Source: Anaerohalosphaeraceae bacterium (GTDB lineage: Bacteria; Planctomycetota; Phycisphaerae; Sedimentisphaerales; Anaerohalosphaeraceae). Taken from it: a stretch of DNA of 24,649 bases. Below, piece by piece: positions 7,424-15,879 of this stretch (positions are counted from its first letter, which is position 1; every line of letters begins with the position of its first letter). The notes beneath the pieces are model-generated. The model was not told the DNA's origin. It saw only the letters and a list, made by a program, of their open reading frames with translations, and made no database searches. The translations under genes and the position numbers were made by a program. The stretch spans positions 1-24,649 of the forward strand of contig DAOSUR010000024.1 in NCBI GenBank assembly GCA_035378985.1, given 5' to 3'.

Positions 7424-7918
7424 TTAAAGATTTTTTTCAATTCCGCCGCTTTTAACCACGACGGTACCGTCATTCATATACAGATAGAGATTGCGGGGCT
7501 GGTCACCGCCGACATCGTGCCCTTTGAGCAGAAGGCCGTATTTCCAGAGGACCTTTCGAAGGGCCAGAAAGTTTCGCTTGCCGATGTCAAACCCCTGGGG
7601 CCCGGCTTTCATGGCAGCGCCGCCGGCAGCCTTTACAATGAGCCGATATTTATCCGCGCCGAGTTTTTGAAGATTCGCCAGGAGAACATCCATGCCGGTA
7701 TCGCAGAACAGGAACGGTTCAACTTCAGCCCGTCGGGGGTCCATTGCGGATTCCGGCAGCTGGTAGTGAATCATTCCGCCGACGGTCAAGGCAGGGTCAT
7801 AGACAGTCACGGCTATGCAGGAACCGAGGGAATAGGTCACCAGGACCGAATCCGCATCGGTGGCGATGCGGGCGTCTGACACCTGGACCACAATGTTCTT
7901 TTTCACGGCGGTTAGCAT
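7424..7918 (-). CDS. cheD: Chemoreceptor glutamine deamidase CheD
   Basis: CheD deamidates receptor glutamines and, in systems with CheC or CheX-type phosphatases, can couple deamidation to CheY signalling. The 164-residue product contains the catalytic cysteine C34 in LGSCIAV, H51 in MIHYQLP and T28. Their relative spacing equals that of the Thermotoga CheD triad (C27, H44, T21). The conserved KAAGGAAM and FDIGKRN segments are also present. The ATG at 7916-7918 is chosen over longer options because AGGA lies seven bases upstream and the gene then follows cheR by only two bases, indicating tight coupling. Confidence 0.95.
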   Translation of the reverse strand: MLTAVKKNIVVQVSDARIATDADSVLVTYSLGSCIAVTVYDPALTVGGMIHYQLPESAMDPRRAEVEPFLFCDTGMDVLLANLQKLGADKYRLIVKAAGGAAMKAGPQGFDIGKRNFLALRKVLWKYGLLLKGHDVGGDQPRNLYLYMNDGTVVVKSGGIEKNL

Positions 7919-7920
7919 AT

Positions 7921-8775
7921 TTATTTCCTGTAGATGGTTGGCTGCACGTATTGGAACGAATGCCGAATGCCGGTCAGGGACTCGGAATGGCCGGTGAAGA
8001 AATGCCCGCCGATATCGAGGACATCCCAAAAACGGTTGACGAGTTTTTCCTGTGTGGGCTTGTCGAAGTAGATCATCACATTTCGGCAGAAGATAAAGTC
8101 AAAGGGACCGCGGAAAGGCCAGGGGTCCATCAGATTCAGATATTTAAACGTAAGAATGCTTCGGACCAAAGGGGCGACTTCATAGTACACCTCACCGTTT
8201 TTTTCTTTGTGCGGGAGGAGGTAGCGCCTTTTGAGGTCAGTCGAAACAGCGGCGACACGCTGTGATTCGTAGAGCCCCTGCTGGGCCATCTGAAGGACCC
8301 GTGTTGAGATATCCGTGGCCAGAATCCGTATATCCCAGGTCTGGTTTTTAGGGATTGCTTCCAGCAGGGTGATGGCCATCGAGTAGGGTTCTTCCCCGGA
8401 GGAACATCCTGCACTCCAGGCACGGATTCGAAGGCGGCCGATTTTCTGCTTTTTGGCAATCAGTTCCGGCAGAAACTTCTGTGTGAGGTATTCAAAGTGT
8501 TTGGGTTCGCGGAAAAAACTGGTCAGGTTGGTGCTGATCTGGTCAATCATTTCATAAAAGGTTTTTCCGCCGACATCCTGAAGCACGAAGTCAATGTACT
8601 CATCGTAGGATTTCAGGTTGTATTTTCGAAGCATTTTGGCCAGGCGGGCGCGGACAAGTTCCTTTTTGCCCTCATGAAGATTGATGCCGCAGTGCTCATA
8701 GACCAGCCGGCAAATGCGGGCAAACTGCTCATCCGTCAGAATCAGTTCGTCTAAGATCGGCTGGATTAAGGTCAT
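7921..8775 (-). CDS. cheR: Chemotaxis protein methyltransferase CheR
   Basis: CheR uses S-adenosylmethionine to methylate chemoreceptor glutamates. The 284-residue protein has the N-terminal all-alpha domain (about 12-75). The catalytic domain follows, with NLTSFFRE (83-90), the SAM-binding loop SAGCSSGEEPYS (121-132) and the segment FCRNVMIYFD near residue 230. The length is typical of forms without TPR extensions. The ATG at 8773-8775 is preceded by GAGGGA. It lies nine bases after cheA. The co-encoded receptor does not end in an NWETF-type pentapeptide, so CheR probably docks directly on the methylation helices. Confidence 0.97.
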   Translation of the reverse strand: MTLIQPILDELILTDEQFARICRLVYEHCGINLHEGKKELVRARLAKMLRKYNLKSYDEYIDFVLQDVGGKTFYEMIDQISTNLTSFFREPKHFEYLTQKFLPELIAKKQKIGRLRIRAWSAGCSSGEEPYSMAITLLEAIPKNQTWDIRILATDISTRVLQMAQQGLYESQRVAAVSTDLKRRYLLPHKEKNGEVYYEVAPLVRSILTFKYLNLMDPWPFRGPFDFIFCRNVMIYFDKPTQEKLVNRFWDVLDIGGHFFTGHSESLTGIRHSFQYVQPTIYRK

Positions 8776-8784
8776 ATGCTTCCC

Positions 8785-10866
8785 TCACAGATTTGCATCG
8801 GGGTCCTGGGCCAGTTCGAGGAGCCCCGGTACATCGAGAATCAAGCTGATTTGGCCGTCACCCATGATGGCGCCGCCGGAAACCCCTTTGATTTTGCCTA
8901 AGCCGCGAAGGGATTTAATAACGACCTGCTGCTGGCCGAGCAGGTCATCGACCTGCAGGCAGCATCGCCGGCTTCCTTCTCCGACGACCACCAGAAGGGC
9001 CTGTTCGGGTTCTTCCACCGCACCGGCGATGCGGAACAGCTTGTAGAGCGGAATCAGCGGATGGAGCTGGCCGCGAATCATCACGACTTTAGAGCGGTTT
9101 CGAATCGTGGATATCTGGTCCGGCGTCGGACGCAAACTCTGAATGACTGAATTGATCGGGATGATATACCGCTGGGAGCCGATGGTGACGATTTGTCCGT
9201 CAATAATGGCCAGCGTTAAAGGAAGCCGGAGCGAAAAGATTGTTCCTTTGTCCGGCGCCGTTTTCATTTCGATTTTTCCGTTGAGGGCGTCGATATTTTT
9301 CTTGACGACATCCATTCCAACGCCTCGGCCGGAGATTTCGGTGACCTTGTCGGCGGTGGAAAAACCGGGCTTGAAAATCAGATTCAGCAGCTCTTCTTCC
9401 GTCAATTCCTGATGTTCGGAAATCAGCCCTTTTTCGAGGGCTTTTTTGCGGATTTTTTCGGCGTTCAGCCCCCGGCCGTCATCCTCGATTTCGATAACAA
9501 TGCTGCCGGCCTGATGGTAGGCCGACAGACGCAGCAGCCCCTGAGGGGATTTGCCTTTTTTGACGCGCTCCTCCGGCGGTTCGATGCCGTGGTCGATGGA
9601 GTTTCGCACCATATGAATCAGCGGGTCGGTAATCTTGTCCACGATGGTGCGGTCCAGCTCGGTTTCTTCTCCGGAGGTCTGGAAGTTGATGGGTTTTCCG
9701 GCTTTTTGGGAGAGGTCGCGGACGAGCCGGGCCATTTTCTGAAAGGCGCCCTGCATCGGAATCATCCGCATGGACATGGACAATTCCTGCAGGTCGCGGA
9801 CGATTTTGGACTGGCTGGCGACCTTTCGGTAGAGGTCGCTGTCGGTGTGGCAGGTTTTGCTGACCTCTTCGGAAATCATCAGCTGAGCGACGGCCAATTC
9901 GCCGGTCATATTGATTAGGTTATCCAGACGTTTGGTGCTGACTTTGATGGTTTCTCGAGCGGCGGCAGAGGCCGCAACGGAGGAAACGGCGGTTTTTGTC
10001 TGGGATTCGGGCTGAAGAATAGGTTCAAGCTGGATGTCCTGTTGGATGTCTGAGGGGGCCGACACAGGTTCCGGCTGGAGTCTGCCTTCGACGCAGTCCT
10101 GAATTCTCTGAATCAGAGAAGGCAGGTCTTTCGGAGCTGGGATGGGTTGATTTTGAGCCAATCCGGCTTCGAGGTCCTTGAGCATGGTTTTGAGCATGTC
10201 GATGGAGCCGAAGGCCAGGTTGCTGGCGGCGCCGGACATTGTCAGAGTGCCTTTGCGAGCGCGGTCAAGCAGGTTTTCGGAGACATGAGCCAGCCGATTG
10301 ATGGCGGTCAGATTCAGGAAGCCGGCCATGCCCTTGATAGTATGGAAGCCGCGGAAAATCTGGTTCAGTGTTTCGGTATTGGTCGGGTCATTTTCGAGAT
10401 TTAAAAGGGCTGTTTCCGCCGATTCAAGATGCTCGCGGGATTCATTGAGGAAATCCTGAACCAGCGGGGCATCATCGGGGGCGATAACAGTCGGAGGGAA
10501 CTCCGATGTTTCCGCCGGAGCAGCCGGGGACGTTGAGACGGCGGCGGCAGAACCGGGTGCAGAGGAGAGGGACTGGGTGAGCGTCTGCAGCTGACTAACG
10601 GCCTTTGTGAGCTCCTGAAGCACTTGTTCGGAGGACTGGAGTTCCTGTCGAAGGAGTTTTTCAATCTGTTCGGCTCCCAGATGGGCCAGGGATTGGGCCT
10701 GGAGACGGGAGGATTCCTCACAGCCGCTGAGGGCTTTGACGGCCTCTTCAATTTGTTTGAAGACGCCGGCGATTTCCTCGATGTCGCGTGTATCCTGCGG
10801 GTCCAGCAGGGGGATTTTTCCGGCGGCCTGTTCAATCAGTTCCGTGATTTTTCCTGTCTTTTCCAT
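8785..10866 (-). CDS. cheA: Chemotaxis histidine kinase CheA with an N-terminal extension
   Basis: CheA autophosphorylates in response to receptor state and passes phosphate to CheY and CheB. The 693-residue protein has an unusual helical N-terminal region (1-100) and a Pro/Ala/Ser linker (101-130) before the HPt domain (about 134-236), where H175 in FHTIKG is the phosphorylated histidine. The dimerisation domain starts near 305 (STKRLDNLINMTGELAVAQ). The ATPase has the N box at HMVRNSIDHG (418-427), the G1 box at EDDGRGL (461-467) and the G2 box at GRGVGMDV (513-520). The C-terminal CheW-like regulatory domain begins near 555. I see no clear CheY-binding P2 domain. The ATG is six bases after the upstream stop and has no good Shine-Dalgarno, so translational coupling is likely. 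Confidence 0.96.
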   Translation of the reverse strand: MEKTGKITELIEQAAGKIPLLDPQDTRDIEEIAGVFKQIEEAVKALSGCEESSRLQAQSLAHLGAEQIEKLLRQELQSSEQVLQELTKAVSQLQTLTQSLSSAPGSAAAVSTSPAAPAETSEFPPTVIAPDDAPLVQDFLNESREHLESAETALLNLENDPTNTETLNQIFRGFHTIKGMAGFLNLTAINRLAHVSENLLDRARKGTLTMSGAASNLAFGSIDMLKTMLKDLEAGLAQNQPIPAPKDLPSLIQRIQDCVEGRLQPEPVSAPSDIQQDIQLEPILQPESQTKTAVSSVAASAAARETIKVSTKRLDNLINMTGELAVAQLMISEEVSKTCHTDSDLYRKVASQSKIVRDLQELSMSMRMIPMQGAFQKMARLVRDLSQKAGKPINFQTSGEETELDRTIVDKITDPLIHMVRNSIDHGIEPPEERVKKGKSPQGLLRLSAYHQAGSIVIEIEDDGRGLNAEKIRKKALEKGLISEHQELTEEELLNLIFKPGFSTADKVTEISGRGVGMDVVKKNIDALNGKIEMKTAPDKGTIFSLRLPLTLAIIDGQIVTIGSQRYIIPINSVIQSLRPTPDQISTIRNRSKVVMIRGQLHPLIPLYKLFRIAGAVEEPEQALLVVVGEGSRRCCLQVDDLLGQQQVVIKSLRGLGKIKGVSGGAIMGDGQISLILDVPGLLELAQDPDANL

Positions 10867-10872
10867 AAGGGT

Positions 10873-12204
10873 TTACTCGTTTTTTGTGCATTCCTTTTTT
10901 ATTTCCGGCTGACAGGCGGACGAGCCGCCGGACAGCGTTTTGAGCAGCGTTTGAAAGATTTCCGTAACGGTAACCAGTCCCGCGACTGTGCCGCCGGCGT
11001 CCTGAATGGGTACGGCGCGGATTTGATGACGGCACATGGTTTCCATGATTTTCCAGAGAGGCGTATCCGGTGAGGCTGTATGGACGGGCCGGCTCATAAA
11101 CCATCGGATGCGAATCTGCAAAGAGGCCTCATCCAGCGGGCGTCGGTATTCTTCGAATGGAGAACGAAGATAGGGGCTGAGGGCTGCGTTGACATCTCCC
11201 CGGGAGAGAATGCCGGCCAACTGGTCTTTTTCCTCCACCAAAGCATAGCGTGCATTGCTCTGCTGCATCCGCTGGAGAGCGGTTTCCACTGAGTCATTGG
11301 GAGAAAGCCAGAGAGGTTTTGGGTTCATAAAGATACGAGCCGGACAGTTCAGAACGGCTGCGTCCAGCGGAGCGGAGGGAACATCGCCGTTCGGATTGAA
11401 TTGAACAAGCTGCTGAATAGCATTCCAGACCGGATGCGATTCGGAGGTTTGGAGATTTTCCGGAGTGGCCGACGCGGCTGCGGCGGGTTCGGAAGTTTGC
11501 GGCGGTTGGCTTGCAGCCGGCTCGGGCTGCGCGGGTGCGGTTTCGGGAGTAGAAGCAGATTCCGACGGAGTCTGTGCGAGGGCTTCCTCCGGAGCCGGTT
11601 CTTCTTTTGGCGGCTCGAAGAGAGCGGCCGGAAAGACCGCGGCTCCGTGGAAGGGCGGATAATCCCCGACGGTCATTTCCCAGACAATCAGCAGACAAGT
11701 TGTGTCTTCCTTGAATCCGAATACCTCGGAGGGTTTGTCCCACGGATTGAGAATTTGGGTGTTTGTCTGAAGCAGGTGTTTATGGCCGGGCAGCTGTTCT
11801 CGGAACATTCGATCCCAGGCGCCGACGATAAGATTCCCGATTTCTTTAACGGTATCGGAGAGTTTAAGGGCCTGTTCCAGCGTGCCCTGTTTGCATTGCT
11901 CCTTAATCTTGTCTGCCGGAAGCATCACAATCGTTCCAGACAGCAGAAAAAGGGCGTTTTTGTCGAGGAGCAGGTCAAATCGTCCGCTCAGGGAACCTTC
12001 GGCTCGGACGGAATACACGGCGGCGAACTTTGGGAAGAATACTTTGAGTTTATCGACCGTGCCCGGTACCGCCTGACAGAGTGCGCAGCCGATGGAGATG
12101 CCGAGCATCCCGTCCATGTCTTCGCAAAAAGTCTGCATGGAGACGGTGCTGACCTGCGGCACGAGCGTTTCGAGAGGAATGGTTTGGGCGGTTTGCTGCT
12201 CCAT
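10873..12204 (-). CDS. CheX-like phosphatase domain fused to a CBS-domain pair
   Basis: A 443-residue protein in the middle of the chemotaxis operon. Residues about 1-190 resemble the CheC/CheX/FliY family. They carry DTVKEIGNLIVG (117-128), in which D117, E121, N124 and G128 have the same spacing as in the neighbouring CheX (D86, E90, N93, G97). Residues about 198-255 are a Pro/Ala/Glu/Ser linker. Residues about 288-340 and 368-422 look like two CBS motifs (for example RYALVEEKDQLAGILSRGDV and RAVPIQDAGGTVAGLVTVTE). CheX-type domains dephosphorylate CheY-P; CBS pairs usually bind adenine nucleotides or SAM. The inference is a CheY-P phosphatase or adaptor gated by a small ligand. The ATG at 12202-12204 has AAGGA ten bases upstream. 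Domain calls are by eye; the N-terminal one is the less certain. Confidence 0.75.
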   Translation of the reverse strand: MEQQTAQTIPLETLVPQVSTVSMQTFCEDMDGMLGISIGCALCQAVPGTVDKLKVFFPKFAAVYSVRAEGSLSGRFDLLLDKNALFLLSGTIVMLPADKIKEQCKQGTLEQALKLSDTVKEIGNLIVGAWDRMFREQLPGHKHLLQTNTQILNPWDKPSEVFGFKEDTTCLLIVWEMTVGDYPPFHGAAVFPAALFEPPKEEPAPEEALAQTPSESASTPETAPAQPEPAASQPPQTSEPAAAASATPENLQTSESHPVWNAIQQLVQFNPNGDVPSAPLDAAVLNCPARIFMNPKPLWLSPNDSVETALQRMQQSNARYALVEEKDQLAGILSRGDVNAALSPYLRSPFEEYRRPLDEASLQIRIRWFMSRPVHTASPDTPLWKIMETMCRHQIRAVPIQDAGGTVAGLVTVTEIFQTLLKTLSGGSSACQPEIKKECTKNE

Positions 12205-12231
12205 AGCTGCACGTTCCTTATTTCGATTTTC

Positions 12232-12702
12232 TTATTCTGTTTTGCGGTAAAAAAGCGTAAAGTCTGCGTAGTATTCTTCGTTCAGGCAGACGGATACGGA
12301 AACTTTTTCCGTTCTGTCCGGCAGGGAACTGTTCAACTCTTTTCCTGTCACGACTGTGGGAATAGACACAGCGATGTCAGGGTATATATCCTGAATGCGG
12401 CTTTTGATGCTTCCCATAACCATGTTGGCGACCTCCCCAACGGCATCGCAGACTTCTCGTTCAGAGATTTCTGCATCGGGATCAAGGGCCAGCATGTTCC
12501 GTGCGATGGCCTGAGCGCAGGGCCAGGACAGTGAAATCCCCAGACATCCTTCGAGATTTCCTCGAAAGGTGATAGAGCCCAGCAGAGAATGGTCGGTCTG
12601 TTCGGCGGAGGCGGCGGGCTCAATTTCCATAAAAATCATCGTTTCAAAGACTTCTTTGGCGGCATCCAGAACGGTTTCGTGATACGTTTTCTGTTCGATC
12701 AT
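12232..12702 (-). CDS. cheX: CheY-P phosphatase CheX
   Basis: A 156-residue protein of the CheX family, which dephosphorylates CheY-P and acts as the off-switch in systems lacking CheZ. The signature helix is DAVGEVANMVMG (86-97), with the catalytic pair E90 and N93. The flanking regions (LLGSITFRGNLEG and a C-terminal VSVCLNEEYYADFTLFYR strand pair) fit the family's dimeric fold. The length is normal. The ATG at 12700-12702 follows AAAGGA by seven bases. It lies between cheY and the CheX-CBS fusion gene, so the operon encodes two proteins with this type of active site and no CheZ. Confidence 0.9.
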   Translation of the reverse strand: MIEQKTYHETVLDAAKEVFETMIFMEIEPAASAEQTDHSLLGSITFRGNLEGCLGISLSWPCAQAIARNMLALDPDAEISEREVCDAVGEVANMVMGSIKSRIQDIYPDIAVSIPTVVTGKELNSSLPDRTEKVSVSVCLNEEYYADFTLFYRKTE

Positions 12703-12737
12703 GGAAGGGTCCTTTCTGCTTGCTTTATGCCCTGCGG

Positions 12738-13112
12738 TTAACTCATAAACGGAGCCAGTTGTTCCTGAAATTTTTCAGGTGTAAAAGGTTTGGTAATGTA
12801 GCCGTTGGCGCCGCTGGCCAGGACACTGTTGATCAATTCCTGAGAGCTTTCGGTGGAGACCATAATAATCTTGGTGTTCTGGCAGTTCGGCAGCTGTCGG
12901 GCCTGTTTGACCATTTCCGTACCGGGCATTTCCGGCATGTTGATGTCGCACAGGACGATGTCCACCGGCGAGGCCTTCAGTTTTTCGATGGCCTCGGCGC
13001 CGTTGCCGGCTTCCTCCGTCCGGTCAAATTCGAGACCGGACATTCGGACGGTTCGCATGATGATTTTCCGCATTGTGGCTGAATCATCAACAATCATTAA
13101 CGACTTTGGCAT
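12738..13112 (-). CDS. cheY: Chemotaxis response regulator CheY
   Basis: A 124-residue single-domain receiver expected to carry the signal from CheA to the flagellar motor switch. It has the acidic pocket D9/D10, phosphorylation site D56 (CDINMPEMPG), the switch residues S86/T87 and the conserved K108 (ITKPFTP). No output domain is present. The ATG at 13110-13112 has AAGGAG seven bases upstream. It lies 15 bases after the chemoreceptor gene and 35 before cheX, consistent with co-transcription. No flagellar gene is in the window, so motor control rather than another output is inferred from family and context. Confidence 0.95.
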   Translation of the reverse strand: MPKSLMIVDDSATMRKIIMRTVRMSGLEFDRTEEAGNGAEAIEKLKASPVDIVLCDINMPEMPGTEMVKQARQLPNCQNTKIIMVSTESSQELINSVLASGANGYITKPFTPEKFQEQLAPFMS

Positions 13113-13127
13113 GGATAGACTCCTTAT

Positions 13128-15278
13128 TTATTGTTCATTTGAGGCCTCAAACTCCTGATCGTCGAGGGGGATTACTTTGGCCCCGGTTTTCCGCTGCGGC
13201 TGCTTTTGCGAGGGGTTGGGAGAGCCCTCGGCAATCTGGTGAAAAATCTGATTGGACAAGGTCGGCTGTTCAGCGGCCGCTTTTTTGCTTGTTTTTTGTG
13301 TTTTGAATGAAGAAGAATGTCCGCCGTGGATGAGGGTCTGGAGCTGGGCTACTGTGTGCTTCATCGATTCGGCCTGAGAAGCCAGTTCCTCGGCGGCACT
13401 GGCAGACTCTTCGGCTCCGGCGGCATTCTGCTGGGTGACTTTGTCCATCTGGGAAACCGCCGAGTTAATTTGTTCGATGCCCTGAGCCTGTTCTTTGCAG
13501 GCGGCGGCAATTTCATTGACCAGAGCGGATGTCTTCCCGATGCCGCTGACGATTTGGTCAAGTGCGGTTTTGACTTCGTTGGAGATTTGAACGCCGTTTT
13601 TGGCATTTTTAACGGACTGTTCAATCAGTTCGGTGGTTTTTTCCGCCGCTTCGGATGAACGAATCGCCAGATTCCGCACCTCTTCGGCAACGACGGCAAA
13701 GCCCTTTCCGGCTTCGCCGGCCCGTGCGGCTTCTACGGCCGCATTCAGAGCCAGCAGGTTGGTCTGGAAGGCGATTTCGTCGATGACCTTAATAATCTTA
13801 GCTGTTTCATCAGAACTCTTCTGGATTTCCTCGATGGCATGCAGCATTTTCTGCATGGCCTTGGCGCCGTTGTCGGCGGCCTGCTGTGCACCGGAGGCCA
13901 GAGTGGCGGCCTGGGCGGCGTTGTCGGCGTTCTGCTTGGTCATTGCGGCCATCTCTTCGAGCGAGGAAGACGTTTCCTCAAGACCGGCGGCCTGTTCGGT
14001 TGTCCCCTGCGCGAGGGTCTGGGAAGCGGAAGCTACCTGGCCGGAGGCGTCGGAAACCTGCTCAGCTCCGGTGAGAATCTGCTCTGCAACGGCCGTGAGC
14101 CGATTGGTGAGTTTATGCGAAACAAAGAACCAGATAACCAGAGACACCAGCGAAGCGGCGGCTGCCAGAATGCTGATTTGAATCATGGAAGCACGGCCGA
14201 TTGAACGGAGACGGGCGCTGGATTCATAAAACTCATCCAGATAAGAACTGACGCCGATGACCCAATCCCATGGCTGGAAATACACGACCCGGGCGATTTT
14301 TTCCCTCGGGACGGATTCGCCCTGATTCTGCCACGGGTATTTCTGTTCAGTGATTTCACCAGGTTTGGAGGCGAGGGCTTTTTTGCAGATTTCCTGGATG
14401 AAGTAAACGCCGTTGGCGTCCTTGGCTTCCCAGATGCACTCTCCGTCTCTCTTGCCGTCTTTGGAGATTACGTAGTTGCCCTTGGAGTCAAGCACGAAGA
14501 CGTAGCCGGTCTTGCCGACAACGGTTTTCAGAATGGCCTGACGGATATTCGTACAGCGTTCCTGCGGAATCCCGACATACAGGGCCCCAATTACCTTTTT
14601 CTGGGCATCGAAAATCGGTTCATAGGCGGTGATGTACCATTTGTCTACTACAAAAGCTCTGCCTTCGTACCGCTGCCCCTGAAGAATTGCGGAGACGACC
14701 GGATTGGGGGTTCCGTCCGGCTGAGTTTTGGGGATGAAAGTGCCGATAGCACGGGTGCCGTCTTTCTTCTCGACATTGGTGCAGACCCGCAGCATATCTC
14801 CCTGCTCATTCATCCGCTGGAAGATTGTGCAGGTAACGCCCATAAGGTCTTTGACCTTATCCACGATTGGAGAGGGAATCTGCCGGCTGGTATTCTGACC
14901 CAGCCAGGTGTCACCGACCATCATTTTGGGCAGGGTCACGGTCTGGCTGCTCTGGCTGAACTGGTTAACGGCCTGCCAGGTGACGGACGATTCATCCAGG
15001 CGAACATCTCCGGTTTGACTGAAAATATCCCGAGCAACCTGCAGGGATTGGTTGATGTTTTCCTGGATAGAACGCTGTTCGACCTCGAGCATGTTGTAAA
15101 TGTGCTGGGCGATATGGTCGAGGTCGGTATAGGCCATTTTTGTGCTTTCCTCATCGGCCGCGTTTGTCATTTGTCGATTTTGAACGGTGACCATTGCCAG
15201 AATCACCAGCAGAGGTGCAAGTGTCAAAGCCAGACCGTAAGTCAGTAATTTTGATTTTAAAGCCATTTTGTTCAGCAT
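13128..15278 (-). CDS. Methyl-accepting chemotaxis protein with periplasmic Cache domains
   Basis: A 716-residue transmembrane chemoreceptor. A membrane segment at about 10-32 and another at about 365-385 bracket a periplasmic region of two Cache-type units. The first ends near YITAYEPIFDAQKKVIGALY; the second contains GKTGYVFVLDSKGNYV and WDWVIGVSSYLDEF. This resembles the Cache_3-Cache_2 fusion that senses small organic ligands. The cytoplasmic part reaches the signalling hairpin DEIAFQTNLLALNAAVEAAR with little room for a normal HAMP domain. The C-terminus is Lys/Gln-rich and lacks a CheR-tethering pentapeptide. Two start ATGs are possible. The second (15276-15278) has AGGAG six bases upstream whereas the first abuts it, so the second is chosen. 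It is the only receptor in the cluster, between cheW and cheY. Confidence 0.95.
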   Translation of the reverse strand: MLNKMALKSKLLTYGLALTLAPLLVILAMVTVQNRQMTNAADEESTKMAYTDLDHIAQHIYNMLEVEQRSIQENINQSLQVARDIFSQTGDVRLDESSVTWQAVNQFSQSSQTVTLPKMMVGDTWLGQNTSRQIPSPIVDKVKDLMGVTCTIFQRMNEQGDMLRVCTNVEKKDGTRAIGTFIPKTQPDGTPNPVVSAILQGQRYEGRAFVVDKWYITAYEPIFDAQKKVIGALYVGIPQERCTNIRQAILKTVVGKTGYVFVLDSKGNYVISKDGKRDGECIWEAKDANGVYFIQEICKKALASKPGEITEQKYPWQNQGESVPREKIARVVYFQPWDWVIGVSSYLDEFYESSARLRSIGRASMIQISILAAAASLVSLVIWFFVSHKLTNRLTAVAEQILTGAEQVSDASGQVASASQTLAQGTTEQAAGLEETSSSLEEMAAMTKQNADNAAQAATLASGAQQAADNGAKAMQKMLHAIEEIQKSSDETAKIIKVIDEIAFQTNLLALNAAVEAARAGEAGKGFAVVAEEVRNLAIRSSEAAEKTTELIEQSVKNAKNGVQISNEVKTALDQIVSGIGKTSALVNEIAAACKEQAQGIEQINSAVSQMDKVTQQNAAGAEESASAAEELASQAESMKHTVAQLQTLIHGGHSSSFKTQKTSKKAAAEQPTLSNQIFHQIAEGSPNPSQKQPQRKTGAKVIPLDDQEFEASNEQ

Positions 15279-15363
15279 ACTCATCTCCTTTTGAAATCTC
15301 CGGAGCTGGACTGCAATGCTGTCTGAACTCCTCTTTCCTTTTTCTTACTTAATGTTGAGTCTG

Positions 15364-15879
15364 TTAATCCGCCGCGGCTGCCGCTGCTGCTTCATTCAGA
15401 TGGACTCCGCCGAGGACCTGATCGATGTCCAGCAGAATCTTGATGGACGAGCCGACTTTACCGATGCCGAGAATAAAATCGGTCTGGACGGCTGAGCCCA
15501 GGTGCGAGGACTCTTCAATATCTTCGGCGGCGATATCAAGCACTTCCTGGACGCGGTCCACAATCAGGCCGGCGTTGAAAGTTTTGCCGTTCTGGTTGAT
15601 TTCCGCCACAATGATGCAGGTCTGGTCGGTGACTTCGGCGGCTTCCATCCCGAACCGCAGACGCAGGTCAATGACCGGAATGACCTGTCCGCGCAGGTTG
15701 ATGACGCCTTTGACGAATTCGGGTGTGCGGGGAACGGCGGTGATGTTCATATACCCGATGATTTCCCGAACTTTCAGAATTTCCAGCCCGTACTCTTCTT
15801 TCCCCAGAGCAAAGGTCAGGTACTTGCCCTCCTGGGCACTGTTTTTTCTTGCGGTTGTTTCCTGTACGGCCGTTGTCAT
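15364..15879 (-). CDS. cheW: Chemotaxis coupling protein CheW
   Basis: CheW links chemoreceptors to CheA in the signalling array. The 171-residue protein has the typical paired SH3-like fold signature, with YLTFALGKEEYGLEILKVREI, VKGVINLRGQVIPVIDLR and FILGIGKVG. A short hydrophilic N-terminal tail and an Ala-rich C-terminal tail (EAAAAAAAD) are additions. The ATG at 15877-15879 has TAGGAG seven bases upstream. It is the first gene of the minus-strand chemotaxis operon, followed after 85 bases by the receptor gene. Confidence 0.96.
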   Translation of the reverse strand: MTTAVQETTARKNSAQEGKYLTFALGKEEYGLEILKVREIIGYMNITAVPRTPEFVKGVINLRGQVIPVIDLRLRFGMEAAEVTDQTCIIVAEINQNGKTFNAGLIVDRVQEVLDIAAEDIEESSHLGSAVQTDFILGIGKVGSSIKILLDIDQVLGGVHLNEAAAAAAAD

